NCBI RefSeq assembly: GCF_003058325.1
Contig: NZ_CP028843.1
Coordinates: forward strand, 2,700,001 to 2,764,000
Direction of reading: 5' to 3'
Source of the DNA: Methylobacterium currus
GTDB taxonomy: Bacteria; Pseudomonadota; Alphaproteobacteria; Rhizobiales; Beijerinckiaceae
Length of the DNA: 64,000 bases
Shown: positions 31,230 through 39,420 of the stretch, piece after piece
How the letters are laid out: the number at the start of each line of letters is the position of its first letter
Numbering within the stretch: the first letter of the stretch is position 1
The notes under the pieces: generated by a model
Seen by the model: only the letters and a program-made list of their open reading frames with translations
Database searches by the model: none
What the model was told of the DNA's origin: nothing
Translations under genes and position numbers: made by a program

Positions 31230-31955
31230 TCAGTCGTGGGAATTCATCGGAGCCCTCAGGCTGACGGCAGAATTCCCGCTGTCAACCGCGGCAAAGCGGA
31301 CCAGCACGGCGCGCCCTTTGGCCGGGGCGTTCGGAAGCTCGGCCCGGAAGCGGGCGGATTCCTCGGGCTCGAGCTGCGTCCGCGGTGCCTCGGCGGTCCA
31401 GCGGTAGACGACCTGGCCGTGCTCGTCGCGCAGCTCGATGCGCAGGGGCGGCACCGGCACGGCCTGCTTCGAGTCGCTCACCACGTCGCCCTCGACCACG
31501 AGGCGCCCCGCGCCCGAGGTGTCCGGCACCTGGTAGGCGGCGACGTCCCGGAAGGCGAGGCCGCGCAGGTTCACCGGCAGGCCGATGCCGGCATAGAGCC
31601 GGGCGGCCTGCGGCAGGGCGCGCACGAGACCGTCGCGTCCCGCCGGCAGCAGGGCGACCACGACCGCGCCGAGGCCCGCGACCGCCAGCGCCGCCCCGGC
31701 GAGGCCCCGGCGCGAGGCGGCCCCCGCGGCGATCGCCTGCGCGGCGCGGGCCCCGGCCCGGCGGGGCGCGGAGGTCCCGGCGGCGGAGAACACCGCCTCG
31801 CCGGGGGGCGAGAGTCCGGGGCCCGGCTCCGCCGCGGGGGCGGAGACGAACCAGGGTTCGCGGCAGGCGGCGCAGCGCACGGTGCGTCCGCCGGGGCCGA
31901 TCTGCTCGGGATCGAGCGTATATTCGCTTGCGCAGGCGGGACAGACGATCAGCAT
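31230..31955 (-). CDS. MJ0042-type zinc-ribbon membrane protein
   Basis: A 241-residue protein with an N-terminal zinc ribbon (Cys5-x2-Cys8 and Cys28-x2-Cys31, in MLIVCPACASEYTLDPEQIG and RCAACREPWFVS), a Pro/Ala-rich linker, one membrane helix (about residues 88-108, GAALAVAGLGAVVVALLP) and an extracytoplasmic beta-rich domain of the DUF3426 type (RDVAAYQVPDTSGAGRLVVEGDVV, IELRDEHGQVVYRW). Its biochemical role is unknown; genes like it are often found beside ftsEX in Hyphomicrobiales, as here where it is divergent to ftsE. It heads the operon with hpt. Confidence 0.85.
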   Translation of the reverse strand: MLIVCPACASEYTLDPEQIGPGGRTVRCAACREPWFVSAPAAEPGPGLSPPGEAVFSAAGTSAPRRAGARAAQAIAAGAASRRGLAGAALAVAGLGAVVVALLPAGRDGLVRALPQAARLYAGIGLPVNLRGLAFRDVAAYQVPDTSGAGRLVVEGDVVSDSKQAVPVPPLRIELRDEHGQVVYRWTAEAPRTQLEPEESARFRAELPNAPAKGRAVLVRFAAVDSGNSAVSLRAPMNSHD

Positions 31956-32145
31956 GGCGAATCAGTCGGGCACGGCACCGGAGCCGGATCACGACTCCTC
32001 ACGCTCCAGCCTTAATGCGTGGTAAAGCGGCGCGGATCGCCAGGGCGCCCGCGCGGAAAAAGCGCTCGCGCATGACATGAGCCCGCGCCAAGGAACCCGG
32101 ATGGGGAGTAACCCGGATGGAGAGACCGGCGTGCAGGGAGACCGG

Positions 32146-32865
32146 ATGGACGCGAGAAAGGACCGGGGGACCGGAAGCAGCCTGCTCGGCGGGATGGACG
32201 AGCCGGTGGTCCGGTTCGAGAATGTGGGGATGCGCTACGGGGTCGGTCCCGAGGTCCTGAGCGACATCAGCTTCACCATCGCGCCGCACTCGTTCCAGTT
32301 CCTCACCGGCCCGTCGGGCGCCGGCAAGACGACGCTTTTGCGCCTGATCCTGCTCTCGGCGCGGCCGAGCCGGGGTCTCGTCTCGGTGTTCGGCGAGGAA
32401 GTGAGCGGCATCTCGAGCGATGCGCTGACCGCGTTGCGCCGGCGCATGGGCGTGGTGTTCCAGGATTTCCGCCTGCTCGACCACCTGACGACCTACGAGA
32501 ACGTCGCCCTGCCCTTGCGCGTCCAGGGCCGGGCCGAGTCGAGCTACCGGGCCGAGGTGGTGGAACTCCTGCGCTGGGTGGGCTTGGGCGAGCGGATGCA
32601 CGTGCTGCCGCCGCTCCTGTCGGGCGGCGAGAAGCAGCGCGCGGCGATCGCCCGGGCGCTGATCGCCCGGCCGGAACTGCTGCTCGCCGACGAGCCCACC
32701 GGCAACGTCGACCCCCAGCTCGGCCGGCGCCTGCTGCGCCTGTTCGTCGAGCTCAACCGCCTCGGCACCTCGGTGCTGATCGCCACCCACGACTTCGCCC
32801 TGATGGACCTCGTCGACGCGCGCCGGTTCGTCCTGGGCAACAACCGCCTGCGGATCGAAGGATGA
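32146..32865 (+). CDS. ftsE: Cell-division ABC ATPase FtsE
   Basis: A 239-residue ABC ATPase. Walker A is GPSGAGKTT, the Q-loop VVFQDFRLLDHLT, the signature LLSGGEKQRAAIARAL and Walker B LLLADEPTGNVD, a pattern typical of FtsE. With FtsX it forms an inner-membrane complex that activates peptidoglycan hydrolases at the septum. ATG 32146 was chosen because a GGGAG site lies about six bases upstream; ATG 32194, directly before VVRFENVGMRYG, would match compact FtsE proteins, and an in-frame ATG at 32077 is also possible. ftsX follows 18 bp downstream. Confidence 0.92.
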   Translation: MDARKDRGTGSSLLGGMDEPVVRFENVGMRYGVGPEVLSDISFTIAPHSFQFLTGPSGAGKTTLLRLILLSARPSRGLVSVFGEEVSGISSDALTALRRRMGVVFQDFRLLDHLTTYENVALPLRVQGRAESSYRAEVVELLRWVGLGERMHVLPPLLSGGEKQRAAIARALIARPELLLADEPTGNVDPQLGRRLLRLFVELNRLGTSVLIATHDFALMDLVDARRFVLGNNRLRIEG

Positions 32866-32883
32866 GCCGCGGGGAGACGCACC

Positions 32884-33843
32884 ATGTCTGACGGAGCCAC
32901 CCTGGAGCGGCCGCCCCGGCGCGAGGCGCCCGGCACCGACCTGCCGCCCACCTTGCGCCGCAACGCGGCCCTGGTGCCGACCGATACCAGCGCCGGCCGC
33001 GCGCTCGCCGCGGTGATCGCCATCCTGACCTTCCTCGCCGCCCTCTGCGCCGGGGGCGCCGAGATCGTCGCCTCGAGCGCCGCGCAGTGGCAGGGCTCGG
33101 TGGCGCAGGAGGTGACGATCCAGGTCCGCCCGGGCGCGGGCCGCGACACCGACGCCGACGTCGCCAAGGCGGCTTCGCTCGCCGCCGCCACCCCCGGCAT
33201 CGCCTCGACGCGGCCCTTCACCAAGGCGGAATCCGAGCGCCTGCTCGAACCCTGGCTCGGCAGCGGCCTCGATCTCGGCGATCTGCCGGTGCCGCGCCTC
33301 ATCACGGTGCGGCTGGGGGCGAGCACGCCGGATCTCGGCGCCTTGCGCCAGCGCCTCGCCGAGGCCCTGCCGGGGGTGGCGAGCCTCGACGACCATGCGC
33401 TCTGGCTCTCGCGCCTCTCGACCATGGCCAACACCGTGGTGGGCGTCGGCGTGGCGGTGGTGGCCCTGGTGCTGCTCGCCACCGGGCTCGCCGTCACCTT
33501 CGCGACCCGCGGCGCCATGGCGGGCAACCGCGAGGTGGTCGAGGTGCTGCACTTCGTCGGCGCCGATGCCGACTTCATCGCCCGCGAGTTCCAGCGCCGC
33601 TTCTTCCGCCTCGGCCTGCGCGGCGGGGCGATCGGCGCCGTCGCCGCCCTCGCGGTGATCGGGGCCGGCGGCGCGCTCGCCCGGTTCTGGCGCGCAGGTC
33701 CCGCCGGCGACGAGCTGGAGGCGTTGTTCGGCGGCTTCGCCATCGGCTGGCGCGGCTATGCCAGCGTGGTGCTGATCGGGGTCATCGCCTCGATCGTCAC
33801 CGCGGTGGTCTCGCGCCTCACCGTGCGGCGGTTCCTGGATTAG
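32884..33843 (+). CDS. ftsX: Cell-division permease FtsX
   Basis: A 319-residue membrane protein with an N-terminal cytoplasmic tail, a first helix (about residues 40-62, LAAVIAILTFLAALCAGGAEIVA), a large extracytoplasmic domain, then three C-terminal helices with the FtsX-family core (NREVVEVLHFVGADADFIAREFQRRFF). It is the membrane partner of FtsE and relays ATP hydrolysis to periplasmic cell-wall hydrolase activators. The layout, with helix 1 separated from helices 2-4, is the FtsX standard. Confidence 0.92.
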   Translation: MSDGATLERPPRREAPGTDLPPTLRRNAALVPTDTSAGRALAAVIAILTFLAALCAGGAEIVASSAAQWQGSVAQEVTIQVRPGAGRDTDADVAKAASLAAATPGIASTRPFTKAESERLLEPWLGSGLDLGDLPVPRLITVRLGASTPDLGALRQRLAEALPGVASLDDHALWLSRLSTMANTVVGVGVAVVALVLLATGLAVTFATRGAMAGNREVVEVLHFVGADADFIAREFQRRFFRLGLRGGAIGAVAALAVIGAGGALARFWRAGPAGDELEALFGGFAIGWRGYASVVLIGVIASIVTAVVSRLTVRRFLD

Positions 33844-33912
33844 CGCCGCCCGGGTCTCGCGGCGGCCCACAAGCCGCGGACGGGCGCAGCCGATGCGAGG
33901 CCCGGCCGCGCG

Positions 33913-34680
33913 TCACGCCGCCCGCCGCATCTCCGGCAGGCTCAGCTCCGGCAGGGCCGCCACCATCGGCCGGGCGAAGAGGTAGCCCTGGAACAGGGTG
34001 ATGCCGGCCTCGCGCAGGGCCGCGAGCTCCTCGGGCGTCTCGATTCCCTCGGCGATCACCGCGACGCGGAGGGCCCGGGCGATCGAGATCACCCCGGAGA
34101 CGATCGCCTGCCGGGCCGGCGAGTCGGCGATGCCGCGGATCAGCTCCATGTCGAGCTTGATGAGGTCGGGCTGGAAGCGCGCCAGCAGGCCCAGACCCGC
34201 ATAGCCGGCACCGAAATCGTCGAGGGCGGTGAGGAAGCCGCGCTGGCGGTAATCGGTGATGATGCGCTGGACATGGCCGACGTCGGTCATGCGCTCGTTC
34301 TCGGTGAACTCGAACATGATCCGCTGATGCGAAAACCCGACCCGCCGCGCCGCCTCCAGGGTCGCCCGGATGCAGGCCGCCGGCTCGTAGACCGCGTTCG
34401 GCAGGAAGTTGATCGACAGCCGGACGTCGCCGGCCGGGAACAGCCCGCCGGCGAGCTCGATCGCCTTGGTGCGGCAGGCCTGGTCGAAGCGGTAGCGGTT
34501 GCCGTCGTCGACCTGGCCGAGGATATGGCCCGCACCCTGCCCCTCGGTGCCGCGCACCAGGGCCTCGTAGCCCCAGACGTCACCCCGCTCGAGGTCCACG
34601 ATCGGGTGGAACGCCATCGTGAAGGTGAAGGGCAGCGGCTCGCCGCTCCTGCACTGCTCGCACCCGCTGCGCTTCGTCAT
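33913..34680 (-). CDS. Stand-alone EAL domain c-di-GMP phosphodiesterase
   Basis: A 255-residue protein consisting almost only of an EAL domain. Catalytic elements are retained: YEALVRG (EAL Glu), SINFLPN (metal-ligand Asn), FEFTENER (Glu), DDFGAGYAGL (paired Asp), DLIKLDMELIRGI (Lys/Asp) and AEGIETPEELAAL (Glu), ending FQGYLFARP. It should hydrolyse c-di-GMP to pGpG. A CxxC pair at the N-terminus (GCEQCRSGEP) could bind metal or be redox-sensitive. It resembles the EAL part of BLUF-EAL proteins but has no sensor domain. Confidence 0.9.
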   Translation of the reverse strand: MTKRSGCEQCRSGEPLPFTFTMAFHPIVDLERGDVWGYEALVRGTEGQGAGHILGQVDDGNRYRFDQACRTKAIELAGGLFPAGDVRLSINFLPNAVYEPAACIRATLEAARRVGFSHQRIMFEFTENERMTDVGHVQRIITDYRQRGFLTALDDFGAGYAGLGLLARFQPDLIKLDMELIRGIADSPARQAIVSGVISIARALRVAVIAEGIETPEELAALREAGITLFQGYLFARPMVAALPELSLPEMRRAA

Positions 34681-34783
34681 GATACCAGTCCGGCTTCGTC
34701 GTCAGATACCCTCCCTCAGTTATGTTCACGCAAGATGAAGCCGGCTCCGCGGATCTGTGGATAAGAGGATTTTCCCAAGGCCG

Positions 34784-35428
34784 TCACTCTCGCGCCCGCG
34801 GCACGGCGTTGACCCACAGCACCAGGGTGGACCTTTCGGCAGAGGGGTTGCGGTAGCGGTGCGGGCGCCGGCTGGCGAAGCGGAAGCTGTCGCCGGGCCC
34901 AAGCTCCGCCGTCGTGTCCTCCACCGTGAGGACGAGGGCGCCCTCCATCACCAGCCCGGCCTCCTCGCCGTCATGGACCAGGGCCTCGTCGCCGGTGCCG
35001 GAAGCGGGGGCGAGCTGCATCAGGAACAGGCTCAAAGTGCCGTCGCCCTGCGTCAGCAGCTGCTTGGTGATGCCGGCGCGCCAGAGCGTGAGCGCCGCCC
35101 GCTCGCCGGCCCGGGTGACGATCCCGTCGGCGGCCGCGCCCTCGGCTGAGCCGAACAGGGCGCCGAGGCCGACGCCGAGGAGGTCGGCGACCTGGGTCAG
35201 CACCCGCAAGGACGGCGAGGACAGGCCGCGCTCGACCTGGCTGAGATAGCCGATCGACAGCCCGGTCGCTGCCGCCACCGCCTTCAGCGACAGGCCGCGT
35301 GCCTGCCGCAGGCCGCGCAGCCGCTGCCCGACCGCGAGATCGGCCGCCACCGGCCCGCGGCCTTGCTGGCTCCCTTGCCCGCCTGCTTGCCCGTTTCGTG
35401 GTCGCTTCGCCGCCTGTTTCATATGCAT
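34784..35428 (-). CDS. XRE-cupin transcriptional regulator (PuuR-like)
   Basis: A 214-residue repressor-type protein: a basic, probably disordered N-terminus, an XRE helix-turn-helix at about residues 33-90 (RLRGLRQARGLSLKAVAAATGLSIGYLSQVERGLSSPSLRVL) and a C-terminal cupin at about 140-205 (HDGEEAGLVMEGALVLTVED, LGPGDSFRFASRRPHRYRNPS). The architecture matches PuuR, the putrescine-responsive repressor. It is divergent from an amino-acid-type ABC importer followed by a PuuB-like oxidase, supporting control of amine or amino-acid use. Two TTCAT-N4-ATGAA palindromes lie in the divergent region, one overlapping its own start codon. Confidence 0.92.
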   Translation of the reverse strand: MHMKQAAKRPRNGQAGGQGSQQGRGPVAADLAVGQRLRGLRQARGLSLKAVAAATGLSIGYLSQVERGLSSPSLRVLTQVADLLGVGLGALFGSAEGAAADGIVTRAGERAALTLWRAGITKQLLTQGDGTLSLFLMQLAPASGTGDEALVHDGEEAGLVMEGALVLTVEDTTAELGPGDSFRFASRRPHRYRNPSAERSTLVLWVNAVPRARE

Positions 35429-35432
35429 GAAA
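35417..35432. promoter_or_regulatory. Operator candidate 1 (TTTCAT-ATGC-ATGAAA)
   Basis: A perfect palindrome with six-base arms overlapping the start codon of the XRE-cupin regulator. The same TTCAT-N4-ATGAA core recurs at 35468-35481 and both copies continue as ATGAAATTC, so this is probably a regulator-binding site giving autorepression. Confidence 0.65.
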
Positions 35433-35467
35433 TTCGATTGCGGGATGCAGCGAATTATGGCCTGATG

Positions 35468-35481
35468 TTCATGTCAATGAA
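35468..35481. promoter_or_regulatory. Operator candidate 2 (TTCAT-GTCA-ATGAA)
   Basis: The second copy of the palindrome, centred 50 bp from the first (close to five helical turns) and about 60 bp before the substrate-binding protein start. The flank ATGAAATTCAATC matches ATGAAATTCGATT of copy 1. It is likely to control the importer/oxidase operon. Confidence 0.65.
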
Positions 35482-35543
35482 ATTCAATCGGTGAACCGAC
35501 AAAGGTCGTCAAAGAGCCGCAAGTGCCGGCAGGGGAGAAGACG

Positions 35544-36323
35544 ATGAGGCGCATGATTCGGGCCGCAGGCGCGGCCCTGGTGCTGCTCGCAGGCGCAGGC
35601 TTCGCCCGCCCCGCCGTGGCGCAGGAGACGGTCCGGGTCGGCTCGACGCCGACCGGTATCCCCTTCACCTTCCTCGACACCAAGACCAACACCATCCAGG
35701 GCGTGATGGTGGACGTGATCACCGCCATCGGCAAGCAGGCCGGTTTCTCGGTGCAGATCGAGCCGTTCCAGTTCTCGAGCCTGATCGCGGCGCTCAACGC
35801 CAGGAAGATCGACGCGATCTCGGCCGCGATGTTCATCACGCCGCCGCGCCAGGAGGTGATCGCCTTCTCGGGTCCGGTCTATTCGTACGGCGAGGGGATG
35901 GTGGTGCCGAAGGCCGACACCAAGGCCTACACCGCCTTTTCCGATCTCAAGGGCGAGACGGTGGGCGCCCAGGTCGGCACCGCCTTCGTCGACGCGCTCA
36001 AGAAATCGGGCCAGTTCCCCGAGGTGAAGGTCTACGATACCTTTCCCGACATGCTGCGCGACGTGAATGCCGGCCGGGTCAAGGCGATCTTCGCCGATTC
36101 GCCGATCATCGCCTACAACCTCAAGAGCGGCAACTTCCCCAACGCCCACCTCGTCGCCTCGTACAAGCCGGTGGTCGTCGGCTCGGTCGGGATCGGCGTG
36201 CGCAAGGACGACACCGCCCTCCTGGCGAAGATCAATGCCGGGCTCGCCAAGATCAAGGAGAGCGGCGAGCTGGCCAAGATCCTGGAGAAATGGGGCCTCC
36301 AGCCCTCCGTGAACCCGTCCTGA
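35544..36323 (+). CDS. Polar amino-acid ABC transporter substrate-binding protein
   Basis: A 259-residue periplasmic binding protein (SBP family 3). The signal peptide runs from MRRMIRAAGAALVLLAGAGF to about PAVAQ. The mature protein opens with VRVGSTPTGIPFTFLD, followed by GVMVDVITAIGKQAGF, DAISAAMFITPPRQEVIAFSGPVY and DLKGETVGAQVGTAF, all typical of amino-acid or opine binding proteins. The ATG at 35544 follows AGGGGAGAA. It heads an operon with a permease, an ATPase and an FAD oxidase. The ligand is not determined; an amino acid or gamma-glutamyl amine fits the oxidase partner. Confidence 0.92.
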   Translation: MRRMIRAAGAALVLLAGAGFARPAVAQETVRVGSTPTGIPFTFLDTKTNTIQGVMVDVITAIGKQAGFSVQIEPFQFSSLIAALNARKIDAISAAMFITPPRQEVIAFSGPVYSYGEGMVVPKADTKAYTAFSDLKGETVGAQVGTAFVDALKKSGQFPEVKVYDTFPDMLRDVNAGRVKAIFADSPIIAYNLKSGNFPNAHLVASYKPVVVGSVGIGVRKDDTALLAKINAGLAKIKESGELAKILEKWGLQPSVNPS

Positions 36324-36339
36324 GCGGGCCGGCCCGTCC

Positions 36340-36993
36340 ATGGACAGCTTCCTGTCTGACGCCCGCGAGTTCGTTCCGATCCTGCTCCAGGGTGTGTGGC
36401 TGACGATCCTGATCACGGTGGGCTCGCTCGTGGTCTCGACCGCGCTCGGCCTCGTCTGGGCGATGATGCGGGTCTCGGGCGTGCGCGCCCTCTCGTTCTT
36501 CGCCGCGACCTTCATCAACGTGATCCGGGGCATCCCGATCATCGTGCAGCTGTTCTACATCTACTTCGTGCTGCCGGATTTCGGGCTGTCGCTCACGGCG
36601 GTGCAGGCGGGCGTGCTGGGCTTAGGCCTCGCCTACTCGGCCTACCAGGCCGAGAATTTCCGGGCCGCCATCGAGGCGATCGACAAGGGCCAGGTCGAGG
36701 CGGCGCAGACCATCGGCATGGGCTGGGGGCTGACCATGCGGCGTGTGCTGCTGCCGCAGGCCTTCCGCACCGCGTTGCCGCCCTTCGGCAACGTGATGAT
36801 CATGATGCTGAAGGATTCGTCGCAGGCCTCCACCATCACGGTGGCGGAGCTGGCGCTGCAAGGCAAGCTCATCGCCTCGGCGACCTTCAAGAACACCAGC
36901 GTGTTCACTCTGGTGGCGCTGATGTACCTGACCTTGAGCCTGCCGCTGATCCTGATCGTGCGTCACTTCGAGAAGCAGGCCGGCCGGCGATGA
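36340..36993 (+). CDS. Polar amino-acid ABC transporter permease
   Basis: A 217-residue permease of the HisM/GlnP type. It has about five membrane helices, starting with [24 protein letters not shown], the [17 protein letters not shown] segment and the EAA loop [32 protein letters not shown]. It lies 16 bp after the binding-protein gene and overlaps the ATPase start by four bases. Only one permease is encoded, so the transporter would work as a homodimer. Confidence 0.93.
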   Translation: MDSFLSDAREFVPILLQGVWLTILITVGSLVVSTALGLVWAMMRVSGVRALSFFAATFINVIRGIPIIVQLFYIYFVLPDFGLSLTAVQAGVLGLGLAYSAYQAENFRAAIEAIDKGQVEAAQTIGMGWGLTMRRVLLPQAFRTALPPFGNVMIMMLKDSSQASTITVAELALQGKLIASATFKNTSVFTLVALMYLTLSLPLILIVRHFEKQAGRR

Positions 36994-37721
36994 TCGAGCT
37001 CGACGACGTCCGCAAGTCCTACGGGGCGCTGCCGGTCCTCAAGGGCATCACCGCCCAGGTGCGGAAGGGCGAGGTGGTCTGCGTGATCGGGCCGTCGGGC
37101 TCGGGCAAGTCCACGGTCCTGCGCTGCATCAACGGTCTCGAATCCTACGATGGCGGGACGATCCGCGTGAACGGTCGCCGGGTCGACCGGGCCGACCGCT
37201 CGATCCGCGCCGTGCGGGTCCAGGTCTCGATGGTGTTCCAGCGCTTCAACCTGTTTCCCCACCGTACGGCGCTCGAGAACGTCATCGAGGGGCCGATCTA
37301 CGTGAAGGGCGAGAACCGGCGGGAGGCGACCGAGCGCGGCCGGGCGCTGCTCGCCCGGGTCGGCCTCGCCGGCAAGGAGGAGGCTCATCCGTCGAAGCTC
37401 TCGGGCGGCCAGCAGCAGCGGGTCGCCATCGCCCGGGCGCTGGCCATGCGGCCCGACGCGATCCTGTTCGACGAGCCGACCTCGGCCCTCGATCCGGAGC
37501 TCGTCGGCGAGGTCTTAGGCGTGATGCGCGGGCTCGCCGAGGAGGGGATGACCATGGTGGTCGTGACCCACGAGATGAGCTTTGCCCGCGAGGTCGCCGA
37601 CCGGGTGCTCTTCCTCGACGGCGGCGTGATCGTCGAGGAGGGGCCGGCCCGCGAGGTGCTGGGCCGGCCGCAGCAGCCCCGCACCCAGGACTTCCTGAGA
37701 CGGGTGCTGAACCCGCTGTGA
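36990..37721 (+). CDS. Polar amino-acid ABC transporter ATP-binding protein
   Basis: A 243-residue ABC ATPase of the GlnQ/HisP class. Walker [11 protein letters not shown]-loop [18 protein letters not shown], signature [15 protein letters not shown], Walker [14 protein letters not shown] and H-loop [23 protein letters not shown] are complete. It begins within the permease stop (ATGA) and completes the importer. A triplicated 12-bp repeat separates it from the oxidase gene. Confidence 0.95.
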   Translation: MIELDDVRKSYGALPVLKGITAQVRKGEVVCVIGPSGSGKSTVLRCINGLESYDGGTIRVNGRRVDRADRSIRAVRVQVSMVFQRFNLFPHRTALENVIEGPIYVKGENRREATERGRALLARVGLAGKEEAHPSKLSGGQQQRVAIARALAMRPDAILFDEPTSALDPELVGEVLGVMRGLAEEGMTMVVVTHEMSFAREVADRVLFLDGGVIVEEGPAREVLGRPQQPRTQDFLRRVLNPL

Positions 37722-37722
37722 C

Positions 37723-37758
37723 GAGTTCCGAGCCGAGTTCCGAGCCGAGTTCCGAGCC
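37723..37758 (+). repeat. 12-bp tandem repeat, three copies, filling the spacer before the oxidase start codon
   Basis: GAGTTCCGAGCC is repeated three times without change between the ATPase stop and the ATG at 37759. The repeats replace the usual ribosome-binding region and no Shine-Dalgarno-like purine run remains, so the copy number may affect translation of the oxidase. Confidence 0.9.
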
Positions 37759-39045
37759 ATGACCGAACCCTTCCCCCTCGGGCCCGCCCTCTGGGCCACG
37801 ACGGCCGCGCCCCCGCCCGCCACGCAGCCCCTCGCCGAATCCGGCCGGGCCGACGTGGTGGTGATCGGCGGCGGCTTCTGCGGCCTCTCGACGGCGCTCC
37901 ACCTCGCGGAAGGAGGCCTGAAGCCCGTCTTGCTCGAGGCCCGCGAGATCGGCTTCGGCGGATCGGGCCGCAACGGCGGCCAGGTGATCCCGGGCCTCAA
38001 GCACGATCCCGACGAACTCGTGCAGATGTTCGGGGCGGAACGCGGCGAGCGCCTCGCCGCCTTCGGGGCCGGCACCGCCGACGCGGTGTTCGACCTCATC
38101 GCGAAGCACCGGATGGACGTGCCCCACACCCGCACCGGCTGGATCCAGGGCGCCCATACCGACGAGGGGCTGGCCCAGGCGGAACGCCGGGCGGAGCAAT
38201 GGGCGCGGCGCGGCGCCCCGGCGCGCCTCCTCGACAAGGCCGAGACCGACCGGCTCCTCGGCTCCGAGCGCTACCGCGGCGGCTGGCTCGACGGGCGCGG
38301 CGGGGCGGTGCAGCCGCTTTCCTACGCCCGCGGCCTCGCGCGGGCGGCCCTGGCGGCCGGCGCCCGCATCCATACCGGCACCCCGGTGACCGGCCTGTCG
38401 CGGCAGGGCGATGTCTGGACGGTGCGGACCGCGTCCGGACCGAGCCTGACCACCGAGCGGGTGGTGCTCTGCACCAACGGCTATTCGGGCGACCTGTGGC
38501 CGAACTTGCGCCAGACGATCATCGCGGCGAACTCGTTCCAGGTCGCCACGACGCCGCTCTCCGACAACCTGCGCCGCACGGTGCTGCCGGAGGGCCAGGT
38601 CTCCTCCGACACCCGCAAGCTCCTGCTCTATTTCCGCCTCGACCATACCGGCCGGCTGCTGCTCGGCGGGCGCGGGCCGTTCCGCGAGCCCAGAGGGCAG
38701 AGCGACTGGGCGCACCTGGAGCGGATCGTCCCGAAACTGTTCCCGCAGCTCGCCGGGATCGGCTTCGATCACCGCTGGTGCGGACGGGTCGCGGTCACCC
38801 GCGACTACCTGCCTCACCTGCATGCCCCCGAGCCCGGCCTCCTCATCGATATCGGCTGCCAGGGCCGCGGCGTCGGCCTGCAGACCCGCATGGGTCAGGC
38901 GATCGCCGCCTCTATCGCCCGGGGCGACGCCGATGCGCTGCCGCTCGCCCCCACCCCGATCACGCCGCTGCCGCTGCACGGGCTGCACCGGCTCTACGCC
39001 TCGGCGGTGGTGGCCTGGTACCGGCTGCGGGATGGAGGGTTGTGA
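37759..39045 (+). CDS. FAD-dependent amine oxidoreductase (gamma-glutamylputrescine oxidase-like)
   Basis: A 428-residue DAO-family flavoprotein. The dinucleotide-binding motif is VVVIGGGFCGLSTALHLAEGG, followed by FGGSGRNGGQVIPGLK, a segment typical of PuuB/OrdL oxidases. C-terminal flavin contacts include HRWCGRVAVTRDYLPHL and IDIGCQGRGVGLQTRMGQAIA. PuuB-type enzymes oxidise gamma-glutamylputrescine, releasing ammonia or an aldehyde; related members act on other secondary amines. Placement behind an amino-acid importer and opposite a PuuR-like regulator supports amine or amino-acid catabolism. No PuuA ligase or PuuC/PuuD is encoded in the window. Confidence 0.88.
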   Translation: MTEPFPLGPALWATTAAPPPATQPLAESGRADVVVIGGGFCGLSTALHLAEGGLKPVLLEAREIGFGGSGRNGGQVIPGLKHDPDELVQMFGAERGERLAAFGAGTADAVFDLIAKHRMDVPHTRTGWIQGAHTDEGLAQAERRAEQWARRGAPARLLDKAETDRLLGSERYRGGWLDGRGGAVQPLSYARGLARAALAAGARIHTGTPVTGLSRQGDVWTVRTASGPSLTTERVVLCTNGYSGDLWPNLRQTIIAANSFQVATTPLSDNLRRTVLPEGQVSSDTRKLLLYFRLDHTGRLLLGGRGPFREPRGQSDWAHLERIVPKLFPQLAGIGFDHRWCGRVAVTRDYLPHLHAPEPGLLIDIGCQGRGVGLQTRMGQAIAASIARGDADALPLAPTPITPLPLHGLHRLYASAVVAWYRLRDGGL

Positions 39046-39420
39046 CGGCGGCAAGTCGATCGCCGCTGGGGCGCTGCTCCGATCTCTCTACCGACGCGCG
39101 CCGATGCCGCGTGTCACCCGTCAGGTCCAGTCGTGACGCTAGGGGAGTGGCACCCTGTGGCGGGAATATTTTCCGGGCGTCGGTCAATATCTGTTCCTCG
39201 CCGGTCCGAGCGGGGACGAGATCGCTGCGCTAGCCCAGCCATATTGTATTTTCTCGCTGGAAGGCGGCCGTTCCGGCCGGGCCGGTGCGCCCGGGGGCAG
39301 TCGGCGCGATACGATCTCTGCGCCCTTGAAATCGAAGCTCGCCTCTATACTCGGCCCCTCTCCCGACGAATCCGAAATCCGGCACCCGGCTTCATGGCTC
39401 CTTAAACCTGCAGCGCATAC
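39046..39420. other. Intergenic region without a supported gene
   Basis: About 375 bp between the oxidase and the GGDEF-EAL gene. Composition is less GC-rich around 39160-39260 (TATTTTCC, ATATTGTATTTTC), which may hold the promoter of the downstream gene. I see no protein-like frame and no clear terminator. Confidence 0.5.
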
